DNA of 64,000 nt, from positions 4,950,003 through 5,014,002 of the forward strand of contig OY811976.1 of the NCBI GenBank assembly GCA_963681505.1. The letters are read 5' to 3'. The translations under genes and the position numbers were made by a program. Positions 34,501 to 45,411 of this stretch are shown here, piece after piece. The notes beneath the pieces were generated by a model. It did no database searches. It was not told the origin of the DNA and was given only the letters and a program-made list of their open reading frames with translations. The stretch is from Eunapius fragilis (lineage: Eukaryota; Porifera; Demospongiae; Spongillida; Spongillidae). Numbering within the stretch: position 1 is the stretch's first letter; each line of letters starts with the position of its first letter.

Positions 34501-36196
34501 TTGTAACAAATGCGTCTGGCATGATACAGTGTGCAACTGTAAGTGAAATAGAAACTGTCTCTTTTTGTCATCATCTTATTCTAAAAAAAAAATTAGGCAA
34601 CTCACTTTCAAGATCAAAAGTTATCAAATTTGTCAGCAATTGTCAGGTTAAATTTGCTGCTTTAAATGACACCGGTGGTAAATGATGTTGCTTTTACTCC
34701 CGTAGAGTTTTTAATGTCATAAATGATTCAAACCTAATTCTTTTGGTTATTGATTCCAAGAATGTATCGGAGAACTTAGGATTCCTAGATAGCACTGATG
34801 TGTTCACAGTTTCTCCAGGAAGGTTAGTCCGTAGTTCTTTATACGTGTATGCATTATGTGTGATTGGTATTACATCTCTACTAGTAAACTTTCCGCTCAT
34901 TCAATTTAGCAACTGAAATACATACATGTACTTGCACATACACATGCTTGTGCATGTATTATTTGACATTAGAACTTCCAATTTGGAACAAAACCCTGAT
35001 TCTGTTTTCATTACATGATATGGAATGCTTGCATGATAAGTTATGGAGAAACAAAATGTAGCCTTGGTGAAGGGATGGGTTTTAATAAAGGTGAGCTGAT
35101 TTTCATGTTAAAACTTCAATAGTGAATTGTTATGTTTGATCAGTTAGGATGTAAAAAAGGCTACCGGTATTTATTTAATTCATACTCCATCTTTCTGCAC
35201 TGTACAGAACATTGTCATATTCTATTGAACTGAATAAAAGTGGGAGCCTGGTGCTTGAGGTAGGTTTAAATTCACTGATAGAGAAAATCACCTACATCAT
35301 AAAATCATGTGCTTTACAATTCATTAGAATGGATCTTTGCAACCATTTGGTGAAAATGGTGTGTATTCGATTGTCATACAGAATGGTTCCCGCCCACAGG
35401 TACTACAGTATTCTAATTCATATTGTACATCCAAATACATATTGTATTTTCTTTGCAATAAGTGCACCTAAATTATGTATGTAACATGCACACATATCCT
35501 TCCATTGTGCTGGTGTTGCCAAGTGCACTCATACGCACAGTTGTACAGCTGCTTATAATTATAGCCTGCTCTAAACCCACAGTCAAATGCAGTTGTAGTA
35601 TCTGTTGACAAACCAAACTCTGTGTCTCTGTTCCTTCAAGTTCCAATGTACATAATAATAACGATTGCTGAGGTGATGTTCTCTATCAGTGGATTGGAGT
35701 TCGCATACTCCCAGGCACCAGCAAGCATGAAGGCCATATGTCAGGCAGCATGGCTATGGACTGTTGCCTTCGGAAATCTTGTTGTTGTCATCATTGCAGA
35801 GTCAAAGTTGTTTGATAATCAGGTATGTTAACATGTATCTTTCTTGTAAAATAAACATCGTAACTCCAGTAACAATTTTCATCTCGTTTTTTTCATGTAT
35901 TTAGCAAATGTAACTTCGTCTATGTATAGTTTAATTGTATTTTATAAAAATATTGTATTTATTAATAAATTGTTGGTTTATAAAAATGTTTTGTTTTGCA
36001 GGCAATTGAATTCTTCTTCTTTGCTGTTGCAATCGGTGCTGTGACAGTGATTTTTGCTATTATGACATTCTTCTATAAGTATGTTGAGCTAAACAGCCCA
36101 CCAGTTGAAAGTGCTAATCCATCTCATGAAGAATCAAAAGCACTGATTAGTTCTTCTGGCAAAACTAGCAATGAAGTTCATGATAGTGAGATTTAA
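31517..36196 (+). CDS. SLC15/POT-family oligopeptide transporter, C-terminal part (12 exons)
   Basis: Exons: 31517-31623, 31931-32011, 32066-32155, 32497-32663, 33418-33607, 34380-34538, 34647-34677 (or to 34676), 34708-34822, 35208-35259, 35328-35399, 35583-35822 and 36002-36196 (TAA). Phases agree throughout, giving roughly 500 residues. Recognisable SLC15 blocks are FLVGTRFYIIKKP, LPLPIFWALFDQQ then GSRWTLQA, ITPDQMQALNPILI, a variable outer domain, and the last helices with AEVMFSISGLEFAYSQAP (the conserved glutamate and SQAP) and FFAVAIGAVTVIFAI. Animal SLC15A proteins are proton-coupled di/tripeptide importers of about 700 residues, so the first ~210 (helices 1-6) are missing. A Gypsy fragment ends next to the first exon, suggesting truncation or loss of upstream exons. 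The tail is soluble and serine-rich. Confidence 0.85.
33128..33369. repeat. 242-bp MITE in an SLC15 intron
   Basis: The ends TATGGGGTCGTGGCAGCGAA (33128) and its inverse at 33350-33369 form inverted repeats of about 38 bp, reaching the shared block ggacctagcgcatatt. Tandem TA occurs at the right flank. The same terminal sequence starts the repeat at 44313, and a related one is at 38917. Confidence 0.8.
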
Positions 36197-36429
36197 AAAT
36201 ATTTCCAGAAAACGTGCCATGCTTTTTTTTTAAGCGCTATTGTAGAAATGCATATTTTTTTACTATGTTGCAATGCAAACGTTAGAACCAAAATTTACTG
36301 CGATATGTTTGGAATTAATGTTGAGACCTTATTATTAGAATGTTGTTTAGAAGGGCATCTATGGGTATTATGCATAATATGCACATAATGGCAAACAACC
36401 AACAGACAATACAGAGTGCGTATAATTCC
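36197..36429. other. Convergent 3' ends of the SLC15 gene and VPS25
   Basis: Only 233 bases separate the two stop codons, so both 3' untranslated regions must be short or overlap. Confidence 0.5.
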
Positions 36430-38523
36430 TCAGGAAAAAAACTTCACCCCTGCATCTGATTCATCTGGATTTACTCCTGGAATGTATTCTGCTTTGCCTT
36501 CGTTTTGAAGTGCCATAACAGCTTTCTTCAACATCCAAGGTTCAATGTTATAAAATTCTATTTCAAATAGAAGACATGCTCTCCTATAGTAATTGCATGG
36601 TAATTTCACACCAAATGAGTAAATTGTAAATACCTCAAGCCAGCTCGTATCAATTTCTGATGTTCCTTGGAGGTCTGTACATGCATACCAAATTTCTTTA
36701 TTGAGCACAGAATAGTGAATTGACCCATGAACGGAACATGCATTGAATTGCCTACTTCCTCTGAGGAACATGTCTATTTTGCATTAACTAAACACCTCTA
36801 TGACACATCTAGATTTTTGGGGTGGTAAATGCACGTATTCAGATTAGCCTTTCATACTTGAATGACTACAGTACTAACATGTAATTGGAATTTCCACAAC
36901 CACTTCTGTCAATATATTAGTTTCATGCTATAATTCAATACATAGACATTGGAAGGAACTAAATTTCAGTGCTCGATATGTTAATAGTTGTACACACATG
37001 ACGGGAATGTGATCCATAAAAGAATCTTGAATTTTTGAGGTCCAATGTATATGAACAAGTGCAGTACAACAATAATCCATGCTCAAATAAGCGCATTAAG
37101 GCCTATACATATATGGAACCTAATTCCATTCTGTGTTTGCTTTTTTTTTTAAGGGCTTCAGTAAAATTAGTAGTAACAAGTTGAGTCCTCCATCAGTTGT
37201 TCATTTTCCCTCCGTTGATAATTCATACAAACACAAAATATATGATTTACCAGTTATACTTTAATACATGTATCTCTGCAAGGACTATTCACTTGCACAT
37301 AAATGCACGAAGATGTGAAAATCTACATACCTTCAGAAGCAGTGTCCGACCCTGAATGAATCTCGTATAGTGTGCATACACTATTAGCTAAGCCACCATC
37401 TAAAGCCTGCAAAACAATGCATTTGAGATAAAAACTACATACAAAATAGTCAACTTCAAACCTGTCTGATTCAAACTAATAAAATATAACAGGCAGGTCA
37501 TCAAAATCAGATTTAACACATACACATACATTGCATGCACTCAGTAGTTTATTATTTCTTAGAGAAACTTAAAATCCTCCAATGTACCCATAAAATGCTT
37601 ACAAATCCGTGCAAGAATTATTTAACTTTAAATCAACCAGCACATAAGTTATCCTCTCAATTCACTCATGGTTATTAAATTCAATCAGCGAGTAAGAAGG
37701 CAAGTGTACAAAATAAGCCACATAGTGTATCCGTGGGCTCCAAGCAGTGAAGCAGATACTTCTTCTACATGGAGATAAATGTCTTACGCTATGCAAATGT
37801 GTATCCCAATCAAAGCAAGGCTGTGTAGTGGGAGGGACCTGATGTCTTTATAAACATATAGCAGTGCATGCAGTGAACAAACAAGAAAACACAGATAATG
37901 GGCAGCATCTCAATACTGTACTTGATAAGTGACAATTGTTGCATACAATTGGGCTTGGGTATGAGACCAGGTTATTCCATAAGCATACCCATTTATACAC
38001 AAGTTTTCCCCATTCTGAAGGTGTCCTCCACATGACTAGACATCTTGATTTGTGCTTATCTTGCCATTCTAAGTTTCCTGCGAGGCAAATATATCGGCAG
38101 TATACAAATTATATCATGTTGTTGCAATTGACAAACCTCTTTTTTCTAGCTCAAATAAAATCTGAATAATCCCTTCCGTTGAAAGTTTTCCTTTAACACC
38201 ATCAAGGATTACAACAAACAAGTTAAACCCACGAAATGACGAACGATGGATTAGGAATAAAACAGGGAATCGACAAACAAAACGACATAGTTGTGGACGT
38301 TAAATGCTGCTTGGATACTATTGATGGCGTTGTTGCAAAACAGAGGGCTGCTCTGAGCTTCATTCACATCCAGAATGTAATTCTTCGTTGCTTTGAAGTA
38401 TTCCAACACCAGATCACACCACGCGTTTACCTGCTTTGATCTCGTGTCATTATTCGGCTGGATAGTGAAAAACGGCGGAAACGAATACTGCCACGGCCAC
38501 TGAAAGTTGGATATTTTGGACAT
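36430..38523 (-). CDS. VPS25: VPS25, ESCRT-II subunit (5 exons)
   Basis: Exons run 38523-38319, 38190-38137, 38077-37989, 37406-37331 and 36557-36430, totalling 552 bases (183 residues; human VPS25 has 176). ATG is at 38523 and TGA ends at 36430. The N-terminal block FQWPWQYSFPPFFTIQPNND carries the PPFF motif that contacts the other ESCRT-II subunits. It is followed by the first winged helix (KQVNAWCDLVLEYF, EAQSSPLF, spliced to RKLSTEG, ELEKRG) and the second (MWRTPSEWGKLVYKW, CTLYEIHSG, MLKKAVMALQNEGKAE, ending GVKFF). The product acts in ESCRT-II on endosomes, where VPS25 recruits ESCRT-III during multivesicular-body sorting. No breaks are visible, so it looks functional. The gene lies on the opposite strand to the SLC15 gene, tail-to-tail. 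Confidence 0.93.
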
Positions 38524-38614
38524 TACACACCCACCGAGTGCAGGCCGATACGTATTTAGTGATTATATTATAACAATACGTGTATAATTAGAACATGCCA
38601 GAAATGATGCGGTA

Positions 38615-38870
38615 TACATAAATCATCGGCCAGCCACCGAAATGGAGTAACTAGAGAATAATCGTAAACATTACGGTATATCGGCAGAGCCATAATTTAA
38701 CATTTTTTATGTCATTTTTCACTACTACATACATAAATCATCGGCCAGCCACCGAAATGGACATTAGGTTTGTAACTAGAGATTAGAGAATAATCGTAAA
38801 CATTACGGTATATCAGCAGAACCATAATTTAACATTTTTTATTTCTCGCATCGTCACTTATCACTACTAC
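38615..38870. repeat. Tandem duplication (2 x ~115-140 bp) just upstream of VPS25
   Basis: 38615-38728 and 38729-38870 share tacataaatcatcggccagc, gagaataatcgtaaacatta and cataatttaacatttttta blocks. The second copy has about 20 extra bases. It starts about 90 bases upstream of the VPS25 ATG, so it may overlap the promoter. Confidence 0.75.
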
Positions 38871-38916
38871 TTTCATTTCACTCTGTGTATTTTTATTTGG
38901 TAGGAAAAAATAAATA

Positions 38917-39066
38917 AATGGAGTCGAGGCATCGAAAAGGGACCTAAGCGCATATTGTAAAAAATTTTCAAGGAAGGAGCACCGCGTGCAATTAAATGTA
39001 CGTGTAAATTAAAAATAAGAAGTGGTAGATGACTCTTTGAAAACTGCCCCCTGCCTCGATCCATAT
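38917..39066. repeat. Short MITE (150 bp) related to the 33.1-kb copy
   Basis: The start aatggagtcgaggcatcgaa then ggacctaagcgcatatt matches the 33128 terminus. The end ctgcctcgatccatat is the inverse. The interior differs and is shorter. Confidence 0.6.
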
Positions 39067-39325
39067 AATGGAACAGTGTCCAGCAAAATCACCCTCTTGA
39101 TATATTTCAAAATTTCCAGGATAAGCAAAAGAAAAGTAACGCTCGAATTGAAATGTATGGCTAATTATAAATTCAGTGCCTAATAACTGTATGATGGATA
39201 GTCCAATTTAGGATGCGTAAAGACCATTTGATAGAAGCTCTATGGAGTTCACGGAAAATCAAAAAATTTGAAAACTTGAAAAACTACCCACAAGGGTGAT
39301 TTTGCTGCACACTGTCCCTATAATA
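39063..39325. repeat. MITE (~263 bp) with a different terminus
   Basis: The left end acagtgtccagcaaaatcac is inverted at the right end (gtgattttgctgcacactgt). The interior blocks gatggatagtccaattt and tttgaaaacttgaaaaa are shared with the interior of the 33.1-kb MITE, so the two have related bodies but different ends. Confidence 0.65.
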
Positions 39326-39419
39326 GCCTTTGTATTATTGTAATTATCGCCCGATAATTTATTTATAGCTATGAATAATATATGATGAATGTGTACGCCA
39401 TTTTGACGGGCCACGTTTA

Positions 39420-39680
39420 AATTATGTGAGAGACGCTTTTTTTAGTTCCAGTTGAGCAACTTCATGGGTGAAAAAATGGCCTGGGCAAGTGCCATTAATC
39501 GGAAAGCTGGGCTCCAACCACGAGTATGTAGCGACCACTTCTACACAAGTGTGGCTCAAAGGTTTTGGAAGCTATGTTCAATTGTGCCTTTTCCCTAGGT
39601 GCTCTTTCTAAGGATCCTTGCCATCCTGACTTCATTCCAAAAATGCATTTACCGGGTAACGCGGCTTCTTTTCCGCTGGT
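39420..39680 (+). pseudogene. THAP zinc-finger remnant
   Basis: In shifting frames the plus strand reads AINRKAGLQPRVCSDHF and, after a frame change, DPCHPDFIPKMHLPG, the second half of a THAP domain (the CxxHF and the proline-rich end). The first C2 pair is not clear. THAP domains occur in host regulators and in several DNA transposons. The upstream cattttgacgggcca block resembles the terminal repeat of the 25.7-kb element, so a transposon origin is likely. Confidence 0.4.
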
Positions 39681-39789
39681 TTATGGCCACATGAATTCAC
39701 AACTCCATAAGATATCCCTAGACAATTTATGTCTTTATGTGTAGGTTCATTTGTCGCCGTCACAACAACGCAGCCTCTAATCAGTATGC

Positions 39790-40000
39790 CTCAGGGCCGC
39801 GCGGATACAGGAATTCTATAAGGGGGTGTCGGACATGAATAATCAATAGGGGGAGGGTGCGGGAGGAGGACGTGCCCCCTCCCGCGCAAAGCGCGAAAGC
39901 TTTTGGGGGTCCCGCACTTGGCGACACAGACTACCTGTCAATATTGAAGCCTTAAACTGGGGGGAAAGTAAATGGCGGCGAATAATGGTTGGGGGGGGGG

Positions 40001-40038
<38 letters not shown>

Positions 40039-40040
40039 CG
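39790..40040. repeat. G-rich MITE-like segment with a 46-base near-pure G run
   Basis: It starts cagggccgcgcggatacagg, like the CAG-start repeats at 1369 and 55698, followed by G-rich sequence. 39991-40036 is all G except one A (40003). A run like this may be hard to assemble and may form quadruplexes. Confidence 0.5.
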
Positions 40041-40546
40041 GCGTGGGTCTCAGTGCAACTCATAAACTGCGTATCCTAAATTCATGACCTATTGGAGTGG
40101 AATGTAAAAACTGTGGAGAGAGGCATTTCACATTTGATTGAACTAATGAAACAGTAAAATTTACATTTACTACAACATATCATTTACTGGTACAAAATAC
40201 GAGATTGAAACATTTTCCTGTGTGTTTGCTGATAAATGCTTCACATACATTCATCAAATTCAATTGTGACAAATGCTGAGCGTGTAGTTTGTAATTAGCA
40301 ACTTAGAATTGAATACTGGGTACCCTTTACGCGATCGGGCGGTTGATATCATGACGGGTGCGCGATTCCTGTACGCGTAAATCCATAAATCTTTTAGCAC
40401 ATTACATAATTACCTTCAGTATTCTTGGAAAAGTATGCCGAATCAATGAGTTGAGTGAACACGTTTGCTTGCCATCTAGATGATACGCTATATCAAGTGG
40501 GATGTTGTTAATTGCATTCGTTAATATTCTATTCATCATCAGGTCT

Positions 40547-40577
<31 letters not shown>

Positions 40578-41190
40578 CGTAGCTGACCGCTTTGTCGCCA
40601 AGAGGTTAATGTGGTGAAGATATGGTTGAACCAGGTTGATTTGCGTATTTTAATTCACGTTAATTTATTCATGATCGGCTCGAAGGGGGGTGTCCGGACA
40701 CCCTGGACCCCCCCCCCCCCCTCCCTCTGTATTATATATTAGAGTTGAAGGATAGGAAACAAATCACGTGAGCCATACTCTACTGTAGATTTTACGGCGC
40801 GTAGTCCGCATAGTTGTTAATTGAGTGTGAAACGCTACTCCCCCAAAACGACGACTAGAGTTTGAAAAGATAGGGAACGTCTGTGCTATTATTCTGATAG
40901 AGCTGCTGACGCTGATCACGGTGATGTAAATATTATCAGTGGCACATGCCTGCAACGGTAGATACGCGCGTTTGTAGTAATTACATATAATATATGTGAA
41001 GTGAGGCGTACTGAATGCAAACCGATATGTTTAAATCGTATTGGAAGGTTTTTTCGTGTAGCTTTCGTGAAACTACACAGCATGGTGTGTGCTTTCCCTA
41101 TGCCAGATTGATTTTGTACTTGTGAGGCCAAAAAACTACTTTCTGATATGAGGTCAAACTGCGGCGTGTAGCGTGCGTATTTTGAGGGCT
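40041..41190. other. Noncoding stretch with poly-C runs
   Basis: There are C runs at 40548-40574 (27 C) and 40711-40721. On the minus strand near 40540-40440 a frame GADLMMNRILTNAINNIPLD looks weakly like an ankyrin repeat, but it is too short to support a gene. Confidence 0.3.
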
Positions 41191-41199
41191 GTCCAGGGC

Positions 41200-41943
41200 C
41201 GTATGCACTATGCATACATACCCATGGCCAAGGGATCCCCCTGAGATGTTCCTTCAGAAAAAGATATTTCACCATTACCTGGGATGACAACCCTTATCGG
41301 GGTGCGATAGGTATTTTGGAGGATCTGGAAAAATGGAGGACAGAGAACACTGATGTTGTGTAGTGCAGCTTGTCGGTTTAGCACATTAAAAGCGTTGTTG
41401 GCATCAACTAACAAAATACCTTCTGTGGAAGTGTTTGAGAAAAGCGTCTGTATAGCATGTATTGCAGCCTCACAACCTCCGGCCCACAAGGCCTGCACAC
41501 AACTGTAGGGGACAAGTTGCATCAGCAATATCCTGACCAATAATGCTCAATACTGCCTTAGAAATGATTCGACGTGGTAGTTCTCCTATTGCTATTGGCC
41601 GCACACCTGGGTTTTTATCCAAAGGTACCAGTCGACATGCCACAAAAGCACTGAGATACTCTGAGGGAATGTCAGCTGTGCATAAACGTTTGCCAACAGA
41701 GGCAAGTGCTGAACAGAGGTCTTGTGAAGCAGAGGAGTATGATGAACAAAGACGCCTCCATGCATATGCGTCTAATCCAGAAAGACCAGACGAACCCTCA
41801 GTGTGTAAAGCAGCCTGATATATAGACTGCGCTGTGAGTTGGTCAAAAAGTATGGGGTTGACTGGGGCAGGATTGTCTTGGAGAAGAGAAGAATAAACAG
41901 GTGGTATTCCTTTAGGGTATTTATCTGATAGGATGTCTCTCAC
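41200..41943 (-). pseudogene. Non-LTR reverse transcriptase fragment
   Basis: 41943-41470 reads GLSGLDAYAWRRLC, then ACRLVPLDKNPGVRPIAIGE and RRIISKAVLS. After a frame change near 41500, 41540-41208 continues with GCEAAIHAIQ, GILLVDANNAFNVLNRQAAL and GTSQGDPLAMGMYA. These are the fingers and palm start of a LINE-type reverse transcriptase that appears to be of the same family as the piece at 199-1074. The YADD box and everything after it is missing. Confidence 0.65.
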
Positions 41944-42786
41944 AGAACGGGATATCAGTTTTATGCTTTATTCATATATTTGATACCTGAAGATGTCCTT
42001 CCAGGAGATTCTATAGCGATTGGTATAATTTGCGCTCTTTAAAACCATTCCTATCCCGAGTTATACTCACCCGAGAAGAAGACGACGACGACGACTGAGA
42101 AGATTTGGCCTGGGGACGAGGTAAAACACGAACTTTTTTGTTCTCTTAAAGCAAACAGTTTGAAGACTGGAGTAAAACATTAAAATGACCGTCTTTGCCT
42201 TCTGGTTCGATAGCAACAAAGAGCAACACTATCCGTTACTATCTCTGGTTTCTCGGTATGCGAGTTATACGCGGGTCGCGTTTTAAAAAATGATATTCAC
42301 GACCCGGGTCAATTCCTATATAGGAACTACTATCGTAGTTCCTGATCACTATAAGAATTGTACGTTGCACAACGCAACATAATTATCTTCACTACGGTTT
42401 AATATTTTCCTTTCAAATTTCGAGCCCTTGGTTCACACATTTTGGAGCTCTACATATTTTCCATGCCAGGGTTAGAATTCCACATTTCTCCTGAATAACG
42501 CGGAGTGTGTAGCTATTGATTTCTGCAGGTCGGTAAGTTTTTCTCTTTTCCGTTACGGAAATATAGGTTTTCAGAGTAACTCTACATTTCGCGCCACTTT
42601 CGTTAGCAACCCAATTCCCATTCTTCCGTCTTCCGAGATGATTGAAAAATGCGATTACGCAATGACACGCCTTTATTTGAAGTTAGGTATGAACTTCGCT
42701 TTGATCGTACCAGTGCTAGGTGGTACATGTATATAGTAGATCAGGCGATCGTGTTTCGTACGGCACGTCGAGCATTTGTTTATTAA
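41944..42786. other. Noncoding stretch
   Basis: No gene is supported. A gacgacgacgacgac run sits near 42080, and a ctatataggaactactatcgtagttcc inverted block near 42335. Confidence 0.3.
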
Positions 42787-43070
42787 CAAGTAGATTTAAA
42801 AAATTTCTCTTTGAGCAATAGAGTGGGATGTAGGATTGACATTGGTGGTGTGAAACAAGACACATTATGGATTGGTACCAGTATACAACAAGAGGGTCCT
42901 ACATTTAGCAAATTGAAATACAAGGTGCATGGTTCATGGCGAAATGTAGGACCGTCTTGTTATATTCTGGTGCCAATCCATAATGTGTTTTGTTTCATTG
43001 CTTTTTACACCACCAATGTCAGTCCTACATCCCACTCTGTTTCTCAAAGAGAAATTTTTAAATCTACTTG
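42787..43070. repeat. Foldback element with ~125-bp arms
   Basis: The left arm (caagtagatttaaaaaattt, gagtgggatgtagga, ggtcctacattt) is repeated as inverse complement to 43070. The loop is about 30 bp near 42915-42945. Both strands therefore show similar short reading frames (NRVGC, DIGGVK), which are artefacts of the symmetry. Confidence 0.8.
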
Positions 43071-44312
43071 GTTTCCTTGCTTTTTTTTCTATCATGCAGA
43101 AGGATTGGTTAGGCAGCATCTGTGCAAATTAACACGTGCGTTTGCAAAATGTGTTGTTTTGAAGAAGGACCTCATCTCCAGACCCAATTACGTAATATAA
43201 TGGGGTTTGGGACAAGACTAGCTCTCAATTATCTTATGAACTTATCAAACCCGATCTGAGGTCATTGCTTCAGATGGAGGTGTTAACTACACCATTATAC
43301 AGCATGTCACCTACATTGTCAGAGAAAGCCAGCTTGAGCTGAAGCATTGTTGTCAACAGCTAAGGGTGTTTATGTAACATCTGGAGCAAGCACCAGCATG
43401 CTGAGGCAATCCCTAGCCTGCATGACATGTGTGATGTGTGGAGCAGGACTCAAAACCAGTTTATTTGGTATTCCACATGCCCCTATATAAAAAAGCCGTT
43501 CACCCTTCGTCATGATACTGCTATTGTGAGGTATTATATTGAGAGGTGTTCATACACAGTCCTAGTGCGGTGAACGGTCTGCTACATGCATACATGTAAA
43601 TGAAATCAAAACCTGTAAAGAAACAATGGAGTCAGTATGTCAAATGTAATTGGGATGATCCACTTTCAAACTCATCTCTCTTAGCATAATAGTTCTGACA
43701 CACAATGTCTGCTGTTATGTTAGCCAAGGGAATAGGTCCCCCATGTAAATCTGTTTGATCAGAAATACATGTATTATCCGCTCAAGGTAGGAGTGTCATG
43801 AGTCCCTACACTCACTCATTGTTGCCTACTTTTGGCCACATACATACACAAGACAGTCACTCACCCACATATATAGACAACTGTGCAACATGCTTTGAGC
43901 TCATTATAAAACCCAGGCTATTTTATTTTACCTCATGAGTACACTGGTCATTACATTATAACACTGTGAACAACTCCCTTCATTGACAATGATGACAGTT
44001 GCCTGAATAGTCTAACTTGCGATGCCGAAACAAAATCTGAGTCTTGAATGCCAAACAGTGCACATACACAAAATATAGCACACATGAATACACTTTTATA
44101 TGCTTTTGACATCACTTTACACTTTGACATAAGGCATAATATCTTATTCAGCACATATATAGTGACCAGAAAGACAAGTCAGCAATGTGTATACCCTCCA
44201 CACCCTCCGACAAAAGTGGCATGATTTTTTTTCCAGCTACACCCACCAACCGTTAAGCTTTATAGTTGAGATGTGACAACATCAAAATGATTATCATTCC
44301 TCCAATATATGT
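43071..44312. other. Noncoding stretch
   Basis: No supported gene. A gccgttcacc block near 43494 and its inverse ggtgaacggt near 43569 are the only structure seen. Confidence 0.3.
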
Positions 44313-44709
44313 ATGGGGTCGAGGCAGCGAAAAAGGACCTAGCGCATATTATAAAATTTTGTTATAAAAATGCATCACGTTTAAATCGCTATAACCTCCC
44401 GATGGTTAAGGCTATACACTTCCTATTTTCAACACTTCTTACTACACCATTTCTCTATGCCAGTGTTGCAACGTCCGATACCCCTTTGGGTTCAAACCCG
44501 CAATATCTTTCTGCAGGAAAATTCAATTCACTTCAAATTTGGTTTATACGTAGAGGGATCCTGTACCTATTGATCTGCCCTGTCCGTTAATTTTTACTTT
44601 ATCCGTTACGGAGATACAGCTGTGCAAATTAAGTACATCTTTCCCGCTCGATTCGCGCCATTGTATGGGATGAATTTCAAGCTTCTTTGATAACCAGCCA
44701 CACCCACGT
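44313..44709 (+). repeat. Left arm of a long inverted repeat (partner 50560-50952)
   Basis: The first 40 bases (TATGGGGTCGAGGCAGCGAA, aggacctagcgcatatt) match the MITE terminus at 33128. From 44357 the sequence pairs with 50952 downward for about 350 bases (gtttaaatcgctataacctc, gtccgataccccttt, tttatacgtagagggatcct, cccgctcgattcgcgccatt). A 40-base gap is present in this arm near 44460. Confidence 0.8.
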
Positions 44710-45204
44710 AACATCACGTCAGTAGTACACTACAACAATGGCACGTGATTTAGGCTGTCTTGACAACCACAGTACGTCACGTGATCATGGTAGCCATTCT
44801 ATTACAATTTATGTACGCTGACTATTCACAGCCAAATTGCAAAAGCTGACCCAGAATGTTAACATACTGTACAGTCTGTACCAATGTATATAGGGCAGTG
44901 GTTTTGTAAATACATTCTGGTACATAGGGTGATGTCATAATATGTGCCAACTATGACGATAATGATACGTGCATCATATCTGATACATGGTGATATACAT
45001 AGCTGGCACATAATGATACGCGCATCATATCTGATACAGCTTGTAACAGTTTGGCTGTGATAGTTCAACACAACTGAAGACGAGCTCGGCTCGCTTGGTT
45101 CCGCGCATACGAGTTCGAACGGTATAATTGCAATTGCAGTTCGAAGGTGCTGATGGTGGCTTTTGAGTGCAGTGATGATGGTGAAAGTAGACGTGACGTG
45201 GTAG
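44710..45204. other. Loop of the older inverted repeat, left of the Gypsy insertion
   Basis: It contains two nearby copies of cgcgcatcatatctgatac / cgtgcatcatatctgatac (about 44968 and 45018). No gene is seen. Confidence 0.3.
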
Positions 45205-45376
45205 TGTAACAAGTATTGTATTACCAGTAAAAGGGTCTTACACGAGACTGACTGACCCATACATAAAGACATACAGGGTATTATATAGTCTCAGAAAGTT
45301 CTAGAATGTTCTAGCAGGCTTCTTCTTGCATGACTGGCAATTAGCAGTAGATGTGTTAATAATGACCTCTGTTACA
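45205..45376 (-). repeat. 3' LTR of the intact Gypsy element
   Basis: 172 bp, TGTAAC...GTTACA, matching 49982-50153 at every position checked. Confidence 0.9.
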
Positions 45377-45380
45377 TAAT

Positions 45381-45390
45381 TCCCCCCTCC
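45381..45390 (-). promoter_or_regulatory. Polypurine tract of the intact Gypsy element
   Basis: On the minus strand GGAGGGGGGA lies four bases before the 3' LTR, the expected plus-strand primer position. Confidence 0.75.
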
Positions 45391-45411
45391 AAGCCTTGCG
45401 TCCCTGCAAGG

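Noticed and set aside
40440..40680. Ankyrin-like frame on the minus strand around a poly-C run
   Set aside because: Too short, interrupted by a 27-base homopolymer, and lacking a repeated ankyrin consensus.
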